A stretch of DNA of 64,000 nucleotides from Brevibacterium sp. Its GTDB lineage: Bacteria > Actinomycetota > Actinomycetes > Actinomycetales > Brevibacteriaceae. Below are positions 17,125 through 26,503 of the stretch, one piece after another (within the stretch, counting starts at the first letter, position 1; the number at the start of each line of letters is the position of its first letter). The notes under the pieces were generated by a model, which searched no databases, was not told the origin of the DNA, and was given only the letters and a program-made list of their open reading frames with translations. The stretch is from assembly GCF_031179145.1 (NCBI RefSeq), contig NZ_JAPSIB010000014.1:1-64000 (forward strand), given 5' to 3'. Both the position numbers and the translations under genes were made by a program.

Positions 17125-18285
17125 TCAGCGCGTGGCGAGCAGGGCACAGGCATGCGCCGCCGTCGATTCGATCAGCTCTTCGGCCCGCGCCGACAGTTCC
17201 GCCAGGTCCGCGGGCCCGGGAGCGATCGACAGCGCTGCCGTGATGCCGGCCTCCCGGCTTTCGGCCGGAGTCAGCGCGACCCGACCGGCGACGACGACGA
17301 TGCTCGCCGAGGCGGGGGAGTGGTCCCGGACGGCCGCGACGACCTTGCCGCCCAGGGACTGCGAATCGAACGACCCTTCGCCCGTGAGCACGAGGTCGGC
17401 GTCTGCGAGCGCCTCGCCCAACCCCACGGTCTCCGCGACCATGCGGGAACCGGGGACCACCTCGGCTCCGAGCAGCGTCGTCAGGGCCAGGGGAATGCCA
17501 CCGGCGGCCCCGAAGCCGGAGGTGGCGGCCAGGGTTCGCGCGGCTTCGGGGGACTCGGCGAGCACCTCGGCGAAGTGGGCCAGTCCGGCGTCGAGGCGCG
17601 AGACCGTGGCCGGATCAGCGCCCTTCTGCGGTCCGAACACCGCGGCCGCGCCGCGCTCCCCGGTGAGGGGATTGTCGACGTCGACGGCGATGCGCCAGCG
17701 AACGTCGAGCGCGCGCTGGTCGAGGCCGGTGGTGTCGACGGAGGACAGGTGGGCCAGTCCGCCGCCGCCGGGGGGAATCGGGGCGCCGGTGTCGTCGAGC
17801 AGGGCAGCGCCGAGGGCGCGGACCAGGCCCGCGCCGCCGTCGGTGCTGGCGGAGCCGCCGATGCACAGGAGGATCTCGTCGACACCCTCATCGAGGATGT
17901 GGCGGGCGATGAGGCCGACGCCGTAGGTGTCGGCGCGTTCGGGCTCGAGCGGGACATCCGAGACCTGCGGCAGGCCGTTGGCCTGGGCCGCCTCGATGAC
18001 GGCGGTCCTCCCGTCGGCGGAGACGCCGTAGAGGGCGGTGGTGGGCCGGCCGAGTGCATCGACGACCTCGACCGACCGGGCCGGGGTGTTCCACACGGCC
18101 AACAGTGCGTCGAGGGTGCCCTCCCCGCCGTCGGCGAAGGGAAGGTCGGTGATGTGGGCATCGGGGAACACCTGCCGGGCGCCGCGGGCAAGTGCGGCGG
18201 CGGCCTCTGCGGCAGTGGCGGACCCCTTGAAGGAGTCCGGCGCGCAGACGATGCGGAGTGCGGGGGACGTGGCGTCTTTGCTCAT
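17125..18285 (-). CDS. glxK: Glycerate kinase (type 2, GarK/GlxK family)
   Basis: 386 residues from the preferred ATG at 18285 (MSKDATSP). Phosphorylates D-glycerate, the product of GlxR, to 2- or 3-phosphoglycerate for glycolysis. Family motifs are the N-terminal APDSFKGSATAAEAA, PFADGGEGTLDAL (near 50), GGSASTDGGAGL (near 145) and LTGEGSFDSQSLGGKV in the C-terminal third. Two in-frame ATGs and a GTG lie up to 30 nt upstream (first at 18315), so the exact start is uncertain. Downstream of aceB on the same strand with a 177-nt gap that contains a long-range hairpin. Confidence 0.92.
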   Translation of the reverse strand: MSKDATSPALRIVCAPDSFKGSATAAEAAAALARGARQVFPDAHITDLPFADGGEGTLDALLAVWNTPARSVEVVDALGRPTTALYGVSADGRTAVIEAAQANGLPQVSDVPLEPERADTYGVGLIARHILDEGVDEILLCIGGSASTDGGAGLVRALGAALLDDTGAPIPPGGGGLAHLSSVDTTGLDQRALDVRWRIAVDVDNPLTGERGAAAVFGPQKGADPATVSRLDAGLAHFAEVLAESPEAARTLAATSGFGAAGGIPLALTTLLGAEVVPGSRMVAETVGLGEALADADLVLTGEGSFDSQSLGGKVVAAVRDHSPASASIVVVAGRVALTPAESREAGITAALSIAPGPADLAELSARAEELIESTAAHACALLATR

Positions 18286-18370
18286 AGTTGAATCCAACAT
18301 CATTGTCGTGATCACCGGGCGGTGCGGTCAGAGAGCGGACAGGCGCTCGGTCGAGGCGCTGCCGAGAACG

Positions 18371-18435
18371 GCCATGTCCGGCGGTGGGTGCGGCAGCGGA
18401 GACCCGCGGCCGTGCGACCCGCAGCCGGACATGGC
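18371..18435 (-). terminator. Inverted repeat downstream of aceB
   Basis: GCCATGTCCGGC (18371-18382) and its exact complement GCCGGACATGGC (18424-18435) flank a 41-nt GC-rich loop that can fold further. It lies between aceB and glxK. Possible terminator or attenuator; no T tract. Confidence 0.35.
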
Positions 18436-18462
18436 AGTCGACTTCTCGAGTTTGACGACTTC

Positions 18463-20067
18463 TCAGGCCAGCTGCTCGTAGGCGGAGAGCGTGAGGAAGT
18501 CGTCGTAGCTGTCGCCGCGCAGGGTCATGTCGCGCACGAGCTCGGCGGCCGGCACGAAGAACTTCTCGAACTGCTCGTCGTTGCCGATGTCTCCGCGCAG
18601 CTTCTCCAGCTCCTCGTCGAGAAGACCGGAGACGTACTCCACCGTGATCTCCTGCCCGGTGTCAGCGGTGACGACGTTGTTGTGGATCTGCTGCCAGATC
18701 TGCGACCGGGAGATCTCGGCGGTGGCGGCGTCCTCCATCAGGTTGTGGATCGCCACGGCGCCGTTGCCCGAGAGCCAGATCGCGGTGTAGTAGATCGCGA
18801 CGTAGAGGTTGGTGCGCACACCTTCCTCGGTGACGTCGCCGCTGGCGGTGGACAGGTCGATGAGGTCGCCGGCGGTCACGGAGACGTCGTCGCGGAGGCG
18901 GTCGAGCTGGTTGGGCTTGTGCCTGAGGACCTTGTCGAACTCCTCCCGGCAGATGTCGACGAGGTCGGGGTGGGCGACCCAGGAGCCGTCGAATCCGTCG
19001 TCGGCCTCACGGGCCTTGTCGTCGTGGACCTTCGCGAACGCCTGTGCGGTGATCTCGGGTTCGCGGCGGTTCGGGATGAACGCGGCCATGCCGCCCATCG
19101 CGAAGGCTCCGCGTTTGTGGCACGTCGACACGAGCAGCTCGGTGTAGGCGCGCATGAACGGCTGGTTCATCGACACGGCGGCACGGTCGGGGAGCACGAA
19201 GTCCGTTCCCGAGCTGCGGAAGTACTTGATGATGGAGAACAGGTAGTCCCAGCGGCCGGCGTTGAGGCCTGAGGCGTGCTCGCGCAGTTCGTAGAGGATC
19301 TCGTCCATCTGGAACGCCGCGGGGATGGTCTCGATGAGGACCGTCGCGCGCACGATTCCGTGCGGCAGGCCCAGCTTCTCCTCGGCGAAGGTGAAGATGT
19401 CGTTCCACAGGCGGGCTTCGAGATGCGACTCGAGCTTCGGCAGGTAGTAGAACGGACCAAGGCCCTTCTCATGGCCGAGCTTCGCGTTGTGGAAGAAGTG
19501 GAGGCCGAAGTCGACCAGCGCGCCGACGCCCGGTTCGCCGTCGATGAGGATGTGCTTCTCGGGCAGGTGCCAGCCGCGGGGACGGACGACGACGACCGGA
19601 GCGCTCGCGTAGTCGTCGACCTTGTACTCCCGGCCTTCGGGCGAGGTGAATGCGAGTTGACCGCGCAGCGCGTCGTAGAGGTTCTTCTGACCGTCGACGA
19701 GGTTGTGCCAGGTGGGCGACGTCGCGTCCTCGAGGCAGGCCAGCCACACCTTGGCCCCCGAGTTGAGGGCGTTGATGGCCATCTTCGCCGGCGACGGGGG
19801 ACCGGTGATCTCGACGCGGCGGTCGGTCAGGGCGGCAGGCGCCTCGGCGACCTTCCAGTCACCCGAGCGGATCTCTGCGGTCTCGGGGAGGAAGTCGAGG
19901 GAGCCGGTCTCCGAGGCAGCCTTCTGCGCGTCCTTGCGGGCTGCGAGCAGTTCATTGCGCTTGGGCGCGAACTTCTGATGGAGTTCTTCGACAAAGGCCA
20001 GAGCCTCTGCGGTGAGGATGGTCTCCGAACCAGCCACCTCGTAGGGCTGGGTGATTTCGATGCTCAT
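18463..20067 (-). CDS. aceB: Malate synthase A
   Basis: 534 residues, the standard length of the A isoform. Condenses glyoxylate with acetyl-CoA to malate. Visible motifs are the N-terminal LAFVEELHQKFAPKRNELL, the active-site strand RGWHLPEKH (near 168), LPKLESHLEARLWND (near 204-218), ATVLIETIPAAFQMDEILYELREH (near 240-260) and the catalytic Asp region DGSWVAHPDLVDI near 360. The ATG at 20067 follows AGGAAAGGA. Transcribed divergently from the urate genes. Each direction has its own operator pair (20130-20167 and 20243-20280). In this setting it disposes of purine-derived glyoxylate, and no isocitrate lyase gene is in the window. Confidence 0.95.
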   Translation of the reverse strand: MSIEITQPYEVAGSETILTAEALAFVEELHQKFAPKRNELLAARKDAQKAASETGSLDFLPETAEIRSGDWKVAEAPAALTDRRVEITGPPSPAKMAINALNSGAKVWLACLEDATSPTWHNLVDGQKNLYDALRGQLAFTSPEGREYKVDDYASAPVVVVRPRGWHLPEKHILIDGEPGVGALVDFGLHFFHNAKLGHEKGLGPFYYLPKLESHLEARLWNDIFTFAEEKLGLPHGIVRATVLIETIPAAFQMDEILYELREHASGLNAGRWDYLFSIIKYFRSSGTDFVLPDRAAVSMNQPFMRAYTELLVSTCHKRGAFAMGGMAAFIPNRREPEITAQAFAKVHDDKAREADDGFDGSWVAHPDLVDICREEFDKVLRHKPNQLDRLRDDVSVTAGDLIDLSTASGDVTEEGVRTNLYVAIYYTAIWLSGNGAVAIHNLMEDAATAEISRSQIWQQIHNNVVTADTGQEITVEYVSGLLDEELEKLRGDIGNDEQFEKFFVPAAELVRDMTLRGDSYDDFLTLSAYEQLA

Positions 20068-20129
20068 GGCTGTGTGTCCTTTCCTGACGAAAAACTCCTG
20101 AGAAGTGTTGGTTCCACAATATCCCTGAG

Positions 20130-20167
20130 TATCCATGATGCGGAAGAGCTTTTCCAAATTACGAATG
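20130..20167 (-). promoter_or_regulatory. Paired operator before aceB
   Basis: TATCCATGATGCGGAAG (20130-20146) and TTTCCAAATTACGAATG (20151-20167), centres 21 bp apart. On the minus strand a TAGAGT -10 element (20173-20168) ends directly at the outer box, the same promoter-operator order seen before hyi. Confidence 0.6.
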
Positions 20168-20211
20168 ACTCTACAGGTGGCAGTTCCCGGCCGAATCGCC
20201 GCCCCCTCGAT

Positions 20212-20240
20212 TTGACTTCTCACGAGACCGCGCTCACACT
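20212..20240 (+). promoter_or_regulatory. Probable promoter of uraD-uraH-uox
   Basis: TTGACT (20212-20217), 17-bp spacer, CACACT (20235-20240). The -10 is poor, but the operator pair starts 3 nt after it, exactly the spacing seen at hyi. Confidence 0.4.
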
Positions 20241-20242
20241 CG

Positions 20243-20280
20243 AACCTAAAGAATGGAAAACATCTTCCAGGATGTGAAAG
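20243..20280. promoter_or_regulatory. Paired operator before uraD
   Basis: AACCTAAAGAATGGAAA (20243-20259) has a good right half. CTTCCAGGATGTGAAAG (20264-20280) has a good left half and resembles the box at 643-659. Centres are 21 bp apart. Confidence 0.5.
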
Positions 20281-20366
20281 TTTCGCCTGGGGACTGCAGC
20301 ACCGTCGCAGCGCCGCCGCCGGGACTTCCGCAGGGGAAGATGCACCGATCCCCTGAGGAGGTCAGA

Positions 20367-20861
20367 GTGGACCTGGACGAGTTCAACCGGCTCCCGGCCG
20401 ACGAGGCACACGAGGTGCTGCGTCCGTGCCTCGACGTCGAGCGCTGGATCGACGGCGTCGTCGCCGGGCGACCCTACGCCGATGTCGAGTCTATCGTCGA
20501 ATCCGCCCGCCGCAGCGCCGATCCACTCCGCGACGAGGAGATCGCTCAAGCTCTGTCCCATCACCCCCGCATCGGTGAGAGGGCCCAGGGCGACTCCGCC
20601 GAGGCGAAGCTGTCCAAGACCGAACAGGCCGGCCTCGGCGCGATGGACGGTTCCGTGCAGGAGCGCCTCGCCGCCGGCAACGCCGCCTACGAAGAGCGCT
20701 TCGACCGGGTGTTCCTCATCCGCGCCGCCGGCCGGAACCCGGAGGAGATCCTCTCGGAGCTCGAGCGCCGCATGAACAACTCCGACTCCGCTGAGCTCGC
20801 CGAGGTCGGCGAGCAGCTGCACCAGATCGCCGAGACCCGACTGACAGGAATCTTCGCATGA
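20367..20861 (+). CDS. uraD: 2-oxo-4-hydroxy-4-carboxy-5-ureidoimidazoline (OHCU) decarboxylase
   Basis: 164 residues, normal for the family. It decarboxylates OHCU stereospecifically to S-allantoin, the last step from urate. The catalytic region is SHHPRIGERAQGD, with the active-site histidine in HPRIGE (near 69), and the C-terminal KTEQAGLGAMDGSVQERLAAGNAAYEERF contains conserved substrate-binding residues. I place the start at the GTG of 20367 because GAGGAGG lies just upstream; an in-frame ATG at 20253 would put coding sequence through the operator. The stop overlaps the uraH start by 4 nt. Confidence 0.9.
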   Translation: MDLDEFNRLPADEAHEVLRPCLDVERWIDGVVAGRPYADVESIVESARRSADPLRDEEIAQALSHHPRIGERAQGDSAEAKLSKTEQAGLGAMDGSVQERLAAGNAAYEERFDRVFLIRAAGRNPEEILSELERRMNNSDSAELAEVGEQLHQIAETRLTGIFA

Positions 20862-21181
20862 GCTACATCACCGCCCACGCCCTCGACTCGACCGCAGGCA
20901 CCCCGGCCCGCGATCTGCAGGTCACGCTCTACTCCGGCTCAGAGGAGATCGTCAGCGCCCGCACCGACGAGAACGGCCGAGTCGTCGAGTTCGGACCGGA
21001 CCACCTCGACGCCGGTGACTACCGCATCGTCTTCGCGACCGGCGAATACTTCGAGTCCCGCGGGCAGGATCACTTCCACCCGCAGGTGACCATCGACTTC
21101 ACCGTCAAGGCGGGTGAAGCCCACTACCACATCCCGCTGCTGCTCAGCCCGTTCGCGTACAGCACCTACCGCGGCAACTGA
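20858..21181 (+). CDS. uraH: 5-hydroxyisourate hydrolase (transthyretin-like)
   Basis: 107 residues. Hydrolyses 5-hydroxyisourate, the product of urate oxidase, to OHCU. It has the N-terminal signature HALDSTAGTPA with its catalytic His, an Arg in the middle strand (DYRIVFATGEYF) and the C-terminal tetrapeptide YRGN; most family members end YRGS or YRGT, so the last residue is a mild variant. Translation is coupled to uraD through an ATGA overlap. A 195-nt gap with small hairpins then separates it from uox. Confidence 0.93.
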   Translation: MSYITAHALDSTAGTPARDLQVTLYSGSEEIVSARTDENGRVVEFGPDHLDAGDYRIVFATGEYFESRGQDHFHPQVTIDFTVKAGEAHYHIPLLLSPFAYSTYRGN

Positions 21182-21376
21182 GCCGATGGCGACGGCGTCG
21201 CCGTTCCAGGAATTCAAGGGGAAGCAGGTCCCCTGCAGGAGTCACATCCTCAACAAACCGCCGAAGTTCGCCGAAGGCCCCAGGGCTGTTCGACAACCTC
21301 GCAAATCAATTGGTTCGCAGCGGACGCGATCGTCGACGAAGACAGCGTCCGCCGCAATGAGAACAGGAGCAAGAAG

Positions 21377-22261
21377 ATGAGCAAGGTGAAGCTGACCAAC
21401 AATCAGTACGGCAAGGCAGAGAACCGTTTGATGAGGGTCTACCGTGACTCCGAACGTCACGAGATCCGCGACCTCAACGTCACCTCACAGCTGTGGGGCG
21501 ACTTCGAGACCGCGCACACCGAGGGCAACAACGAGCACGTCGTGGCCACCGACACCCAGAAGAACACGATCTTCGCCAAGGCGAAGGAAGTCGGCGTGAC
21601 CTCGCCCGAGCAGTTCCTGCTCACCCTGGCCGAGCACTACACCTCGAACTTCGACTGGGTCACCGGCGGCCGCTGGGCAGCCGAGGAGTTCGGCTGGGAC
21701 CGCATCAACGATCACAACCACTCCTTCTACAAGTCGGCGCCCGAGGTCCGCACCTCTGTCCTCACCCGCGACGGCGACAAGGACACCCTGATCTCCGGGT
21801 TCTACGGACTCACCGTCCTCAAGACCACGGAATCCGGCTTCGTCGGCTACCCGAAGGACAAATACACCACCCTGCCCGAGACCGAGGACCGCATCCTCGC
21901 CACCGACATCGCGACGCGGTGGCTCTACAACACCACCGACCTCGACTTCGAAGGTGTGTACCGCAAGGTCAAGGAGATCATCCTCGACTCCTTCACCGAC
22001 CACTACTCGCACGCTCTGCAGCACACGCTCTACCAGATGGGCGAGAAGGTCATCGAGCAGGTCCCGGAGATCGACGAGATCCGCTTCTCCTGCCCGAACA
22101 AACACCACTTCCTCTACGACATCGAGCGCTTCGGCCTGGAGAACCCGAATGAAGTGTTCATTGTCGCTGATCGGCCATACGGTTTGATCGAAGCCACCTT
22201 CACCCGCGATGATGTGGAGGAGAACAAGGAAGCCTGGAACGGGATCTCCGGATTCTGCTGA
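21377..22261 (+). CDS. uox: Urate oxidase (uricase)
   Basis: 294 residues, the usual size of cofactor-free uricases. It oxidises urate to 5-hydroxyisourate with release of H2O2. Visible family segments are [18 protein letters not shown] at the N terminus, the [17 protein letters not shown] strand with the catalytic Thr (near 58), [11 protein letters not shown], and [18 protein letters not shown] near 205-222. The ATG at 21377 has AGGAG about 10 nt upstream. It is followed by a strong hairpin (22274-22304) and then aceE. Confidence 0.95.
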   Translation: MSKVKLTNNQYGKAENRLMRVYRDSERHEIRDLNVTSQLWGDFETAHTEGNNEHVVATDTQKNTIFAKAKEVGVTSPEQFLLTLAEHYTSNFDWVTGGRWAAEEFGWDRINDHNHSFYKSAPEVRTSVLTRDGDKDTLISGFYGLTVLKTTESGFVGYPKDKYTTLPETEDRILATDIATRWLYNTTDLDFEGVYRKVKEIILDSFTDHYSHALQHTLYQMGEKVIEQVPEIDEIRFSCPNKHHFLYDIERFGLENPNEVFIVADRPYGLIEATFTRDDVEENKEAWNGISGFC

Positions 22262-22273
22262 TCTGAAATATCA

Positions 22274-22304
22274 CGGGTCCACGGGAACACCTCCCGTGGA
22301 CCCG
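22274..22304 (+). terminator. Hairpin between uox and aceE
   Basis: CGGGTCCACGGGA (22274-22286) pairs perfectly with TCCCGTGGACCCG (22292-22304) around 5 nt. No strong T run follows, so it may be leaky and act as an attenuator, which would let some uox transcription reach aceE only 22 nt further on. Confidence 0.65.
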
Positions 22305-22325
22305 ACTTGTATGAGAGGGAACACA

Positions 22326-25094
22326 ATGACTGCACTGTCATCCCAGCCAGGCGCCCGAACGGGTGCCGGATCCACCTCGGCGATCCCGAGGGACCTTGCC
22401 GACGAAGAGGTCGACGAGTGGCTCGAGTCCTGGGAAGGGCTCGTCAACGAGCGCGGCACCCTGCGCGCGAGCGAGATCATGGAGGCGCTGCGGCGCCGGG
22501 CCTCGACCCATTCGGTGTCGCAGCCCAAGGTCACGACCACCGACTACGTCAACACGATTCCCGCCGACCAGGAGCCGGAGTACCCCGGCGACGAACGGAT
22601 CGAGCGCAAGTACCGCAAGTGGCTGCGCTGGAACGCAGCCATGCTCGTCCACCGGGCCCAGCGCCCCGAGATCTCCGTGGGCGGTCATATCTCCACGTAC
22701 GCGGGAGCCGCGACACTCTACGAGATCGGCTTCAACAACTTCTTCCGCGGCCAGGATCACCCCGGCGGCGGCGACCAGGTGTTCTTCCAGGGCCATGCCT
22801 CTCCCGGCATGTACTCCCGCGCATTCCTCGAGGGCCGGCTCAGCGCCGAGCAGCTCGACGGCTTCCGCCAGGAGGCCTCGAAGGCCCCCAACGGACTGAG
22901 CTCCTACCCGCACCCGCGGCTGATGCCGGAGTTCTGGCAGTTCCCGACGGTCTCGATGGGTCTGGGCCCGATCAACGCGATCTACCAGGCGCAGATGAAC
23001 CGCTACCTGCACAACCGCGGCATCAAGGACACCGCCGACCAGCGCGTGTGGGCGTTCCTCGGCGACGGCGAGATGGATGAGCCGGAGTCGCGCGGTGCGC
23101 TCCAGCTGGCCGCCAACGAAGGCCTCGACAACCTCACCTTCGTCGTCAACTGCAACCTCCAGCGTCTCGACGGGCCGGTGCGCGGCAACGGCAAGATCGT
23201 GCAGGAGCTCGAAGCCGTGTTCACCGGCGCCGGATGGAACGTCATCAAGGTGCTGTGGGGACGCGAATGGGACTCGCTCCTGGCCGCGGACCGCACCGGT
23301 GAGCTCGTGCGGATCATGAATGAGACTCTCGACGGCGACTACCAGACCTTCAAGGCGGAGTCCGGCGGATTCATCCGTGACAACTTCTTCGGCCGCTCCC
23401 CGGTCACGAAGGGTCTCGTCGAGCACCTGTCCGACGACCAGATCTGGAACCTCAAGCGCGGCGGCCATGACTACCACAAGGTCTACGCCGCCTACCAGCA
23501 CGCGGTGAACACGGCGGGCAAGCCCACCGTCGTCCTGGTCCAGACAGTCAAGGGCTACGGACTGGGCACCAGCTTCGAATCGCGCAATGCGACGCACCAG
23601 ATGAAGAAGTTCACCGCCGCGGACATCAAGGTCTTCCGCGACCGGATGGACATCCCGATCACCGACAAGGTCATCGACGAGGATCCCTACGCCGTTCCCT
23701 ACTACCACCCGGGGTTCGAGTCCGAAGAGATCGAGTACATGCTCGAGAAGCGCAGGGAGCTGGGCGGATTCCTGCCCAACCGCAAGCCCGAGCGCTCGCG
23801 CGCCACCCTCCCGGCGGTCAGCGACAAGGCGTTCTCGCAGACGAAGAAGGGCTCGGGGCAGCAGCAGGCCGCCACCACCATGGCCTTCGTGCGTCTGCTC
23901 AAGGACCTCATGCGCGAGAAGGGGATCGGTCAGCGCATCGTGCCGATCATCCCCGACGAGGCGCGGACCTTCGGCATCGATGCGTTCTTCCCGACCGCGA
24001 AGATCTACAACCCGAATGGGCAGAACTACCTCGCCGTCGACCGCGAGCTGTTCCTCTCCTACAAGGAGGCCGCTTCGGGTCAGCTGCTCCATGTGGGCAT
24101 CAACGAGGCAGGCGCCGCGGCGGGCTTCACCGCCGCCGGTTCCGCGTACTCGACCCACGGCGAGCCGATGATCCCGATCTACGTGTTCTACTCGATGTTC
24201 GGATTCCAGCGCACCGGCGACGCCTTCTGGGCGGCAGCCGACCAGATGACGCGCGGCTTCATCATCGGCGCCACCGCAGGTCGGACCACCCTGACCGGTG
24301 AGGGGCTCCAGCACGCCGACGGCCACTCGCCGGTGCTCGCCGCGACCAACCCCGCCATGCGCATCTACGATCCGGCCTTCGGCTACGAGATCGGCCACAT
24401 CATGCGTGACGGTCTGCACCGGATGTACGGTGAGCACGACCTCGGCGACGACGCTCGCAACGTCATGTACTACATCACCGTGTACAACGAGCCGATGCTC
24501 CAGCCTCCCGAGCCCGAGGACGTCGACGTCGACGGCATCCTCCGCGGCATCCACCGGGTCGCCGAGGCGACTCTGGGCTCCGGTCCGAAGGCGCAGCTGC
24601 TCGCCTCCGGGGTTGCCGTGCCGTGGGCTCTCGAGGCCCGCAGCATCCTCGCCCAGGAATGGGGCATCGACGCCGCTGTGTGGTCGGTGACCTCGTGGGC
24701 AGAGCTGCGTCGCGATGCGCTGGCCTGCGAAGCGGAGAAGTTGGAGAACTTCGAGGCCGAGCCTCGGGTTCCCTACGTGAGCCAGCGTCTGGGGGCGGAG
24801 CCGGGGCCGATCGTCGCGACCTCCGACTTCGAGTCGACTCAGCCGGATCTGCTGCGGCCGTTCCTCAAGCAGGACTTCGCGACCCTCGGCGCCGACGGAT
24901 TCGGTTTCTCCGACACCCGTGCCGCTGCCCGTCGTCACTTCAAGATCGACGCGCACTCCATGGTGGTCCGCACCCTGCAGCTGCTCGCCGACCGTGGCGA
25001 GATCGAGCGCTGGGTGCCCGTCGAGGCGGCGAAGCGCTACCGTCTGAACGACGTCAACGCCGGAACCTCGGGCGCCGCCGGAGGCGACTCCTGA
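22326..25094 (+). CDS. aceE: Pyruvate dehydrogenase E1 component, homodimeric type
   Basis: 922 residues, the length of homodimeric AceE. It decarboxylates pyruvate with thiamin diphosphate and passes the acetyl group to the lipoyl E2. ThDP motif [14 protein letters not shown]...[11 protein letters not shown] lies near 243-285, and [15 protein letters not shown] near 155-170. The C-terminal transketolase-like domains contain HADGHSP (near 663). The ATG at 22326 has GAGAGGGA upstream and is preferred over an in-frame start at 22209 inside uox. E2 and E3 genes are not in the window. The position directly behind the urate genes, with malate synthase and malic enzyme close by, suggests a role in recycling acetyl-CoA during glyoxylate oxidation. 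It could equally be the only aceE of the genome. Confidence 0.94.
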   Translation: MTALSSQPGARTGAGSTSAIPRDLADEEVDEWLESWEGLVNERGTLRASEIMEALRRRASTHSVSQPKVTTTDYVNTIPADQEPEYPGDERIERKYRKWLRWNAAMLVHRAQRPEISVGGHISTYAGAATLYEIGFNNFFRGQDHPGGGDQVFFQGHASPGMYSRAFLEGRLSAEQLDGFRQEASKAPNGLSSYPHPRLMPEFWQFPTVSMGLGPINAIYQAQMNRYLHNRGIKDTADQRVWAFLGDGEMDEPESRGALQLAANEGLDNLTFVVNCNLQRLDGPVRGNGKIVQELEAVFTGAGWNVIKVLWGREWDSLLAADRTGELVRIMNETLDGDYQTFKAESGGFIRDNFFGRSPVTKGLVEHLSDDQIWNLKRGGHDYHKVYAAYQHAVNTAGKPTVVLVQTVKGYGLGTSFESRNATHQMKKFTAADIKVFRDRMDIPITDKVIDEDPYAVPYYHPGFESEEIEYMLEKRRELGGFLPNRKPERSRATLPAVSDKAFSQTKKGSGQQQAATTMAFVRLLKDLMREKGIGQRIVPIIPDEARTFGIDAFFPTAKIYNPNGQNYLAVDRELFLSYKEAASGQLLHVGINEAGAAAGFTAAGSAYSTHGEPMIPIYVFYSMFGFQRTGDAFWAAADQMTRGFIIGATAGRTTLTGEGLQHADGHSPVLAATNPAMRIYDPAFGYEIGHIMRDGLHRMYGEHDLGDDARNVMYYITVYNEPMLQPPEPEDVDVDGILRGIHRVAEATLGSGPKAQLLASGVAVPWALEARSILAQEWGIDAAVWSVTSWAELRRDALACEAEKLENFEAEPRVPYVSQRLGAEPGPIVATSDFESTQPDLLRPFLKQDFATLGADGFGFSDTRAAARRHFKIDAHSMVVRTLQLLADRGEIERWVPVEAAKRYRLNDVNAGTSGAAGGDS

Positions 25095-25153
25095 GCCACT
25101 GAGGCGCCGAGGTGCTGAGGGGGCTCCCGAGGTGCTGAGGCGCCGTTCGGCAT

Positions 25154-25202
25154 GACTGAGGCCGGCTCACCGCGAGATGTTCGCGGTGGGCCGGCCTCAG
25201 TC
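25154..25202. terminator. Strong terminator hairpin after aceE
   Basis: A stem of about 20 bp: 25154-25174 (GACTGAGGCCGGCTCACCGCG) pairs with 25182-25202 around a 7-nt loop. It sits between the convergent aceE and iclR-type genes and can work in both directions. Just upstream (25095-25145) CCGAGGTGCTGAGG is repeated. Confidence 0.75.
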
Positions 25203-25278
25203 GTCGGTGCGGACGGTCGCACTCGGGGGCGTCTGGCTCAGGGCTGGAATCGTGCTCGGCCAGCGCTCAGCCAGAGTT

Positions 25279-25359
25279 GTGTGCACTTCGTTTCGGCGGT
25301 CGGCAACCTGTGTGCATTTCGGTTCGAAATGAGCGTGAGAATCGAAACTAAGTGCACAC
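25279..25359. repeat. Repeat element with two direct and one inverted copy
   Basis: GTGTGCACTTCGTTTCG (25279-25295), GTGTGCATTTCGGTTCG (25310-25326) and the inverted CGAAACTAAGTGCACAC (25343-25359). The first pairs with the last at 16 of 17 positions. The right arm with its two preceding bases matches the palindrome at 16439-16457. It lies in a 310-nt convergent intergenic region that otherwise holds only the aceE terminator. Confidence 0.6.
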
Positions 25360-25404
25360 TGTTTGTCTCTCGCCGAGGCGAAGTCCGGGCGTTCCCCGCT
25401 GGTC

Positions 25405-26190
25405 CTAGGCGCCGCCGTTCATTTCGCGTGAGATCTGCTCGGCGGCCTCGCGCAGCATGGGAATCGCGCGGTCGGCGAATGCCTGATCGACGCGGCTGAT
25501 CGGTCCCGATACCGAGATCGCCAGGGGCGCGGGAGCATCCGGGATCGACATGGCGAAGCAGCGTACGCCCAACTCCTGCTCCTGCTCGTCGATCGAGTAG
25601 CCGCGTTCGCGGATCCGTTCGAGTTCGGCTTCGAGTTCCTCGATCGTGCCGATGCTGTATTCGGTCGGCGTGGGCATCCCCGCGGTGGTGACGATGCTGC
25701 GGACCTGTTCGGGTTCCAGCTGGGCGAGGATCGCCTTGCCGACGCCCGTGTCGTGCATATGGGTGCGGCGGCCCACCTCGGTGAACATCCGCATCTGCCG
25801 CTGTGAGGAGACCTGATCAACGTAGACGACCATGTCGCCGTCGAGGGTCGCGACGTTCGCACTCTCACCCAGTTCCTGCACGAGGGTGCGCAGGTAGGGG
25901 CGGGCGATCGCGCCGAGCTGCTGCCCGGCGAGGTTGCCGAGTCTCACCAGGCCGGGTCCGAGCGCATAGCCGCGGTTGGGCAGCTGTCGGACCACGCCGA
26001 GGTTGACGAGGGTGTTGAGGAGCCGGTGGATCGTGGGAAGGGGAAGGTTCGCCTCGGCGGCGATGTGGCTCAGCGTCGCGCTGCCGGAGGAGTTGGCGAT
26101 GCAGTCGAGGAGGCCGAAGGCGCGTTCCACGGACTGGACACCGCCCTTGGTCTGACGGATCGCTGGGGTTACCGTTGCTTTGGTGGACAT
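25405..26190 (-). CDS. IclR family transcriptional regulator, AllR-like candidate
   Basis: 261 residues, the usual IclR architecture: N-terminal winged helix-turn-helix (residues about 18-80, GGVQSVERAFGLLDCI to LPNRGYALGPGL) and a C-terminal effector domain ending in the typical AISVSGPISRV segment near 220-230. A central TGVGKAILAQL matches the family. It is encoded inside the purine/glyoxylate island between convergent aceE and divergent malic enzyme. IclR proteins in this role (E. coli AllR) are repressors released by glyoxylate or allantoin and favour TTTCC/GGAAA half-sites. It is therefore my candidate for binding the six paired operators. Effector and targets are inference. Confidence 0.85.
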   Translation of the reverse strand: MSTKATVTPAIRQTKGGVQSVERAFGLLDCIANSSGSATLSHIAAEANLPLPTIHRLLNTLVNLGVVRQLPNRGYALGPGLVRLGNLAGQQLGAIARPYLRTLVQELGESANVATLDGDMVVYVDQVSSQRQMRMFTEVGRRTHMHDTGVGKAILAQLEPEQVRSIVTTAGMPTPTEYSIGTIEELEAELERIRERGYSIDEQEQELGVRCFAMSIPDAPAPLAISVSGPISRVDQAFADRAIPMLREAAEQISREMNGGA

Positions 26191-26440
26191 CCGAGTTCCT
26201 CTTCCTCAATCGGTGTGAAATCTGGACCGTCTCAACGCTGAGCCGGTGTGGAAAGCCTCCGTCGCCCTCCACGGCGGGCAGTGCGGGGCCGGCTGGTCAA
26301 ACGGGGACCTCACGGTCCTCATGCACCGGCGGCGCACGGATCGGGGTCTTGCACTGAAGGCCTCGGCGGACGAATCTTATCGACAAGTCTAGTCGCAAAA
26401 ATGGAAGAAAGTTTCCGTAGAGGCGGATTTCCGTGTGGAT

Positions 26441-26478
26441 TTTCCACTATACAGAAGGTAGTATCCATCATACGGAAA
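26441..26478 (+). promoter_or_regulatory. Paired operator before the malic enzyme gene
   Basis: TTTCCACTATACAGAAG (26441-26457) and TATCCATCATACGGAAA (26462-26478), centres 21 bp apart. A TAGTAT -10-like element at 26459-26464 overlaps the second box. Further TTTCC words at 26412 and 26428 lie upstream but do not form full boxes. The rest of the 313-nt divergent region holds nothing else I recognise. Confidence 0.6.
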
Positions 26479-26503
26479 AGACTTATCAGAGAGGATATCT
26501 TCC

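Noticed and set aside
22209-22325. An N-terminal extension of AceE starting inside uox
   Set aside because: It runs back through the uox coding end and the terminator hairpin; the ATG at 22326 has a ribosome site and matches the family start.
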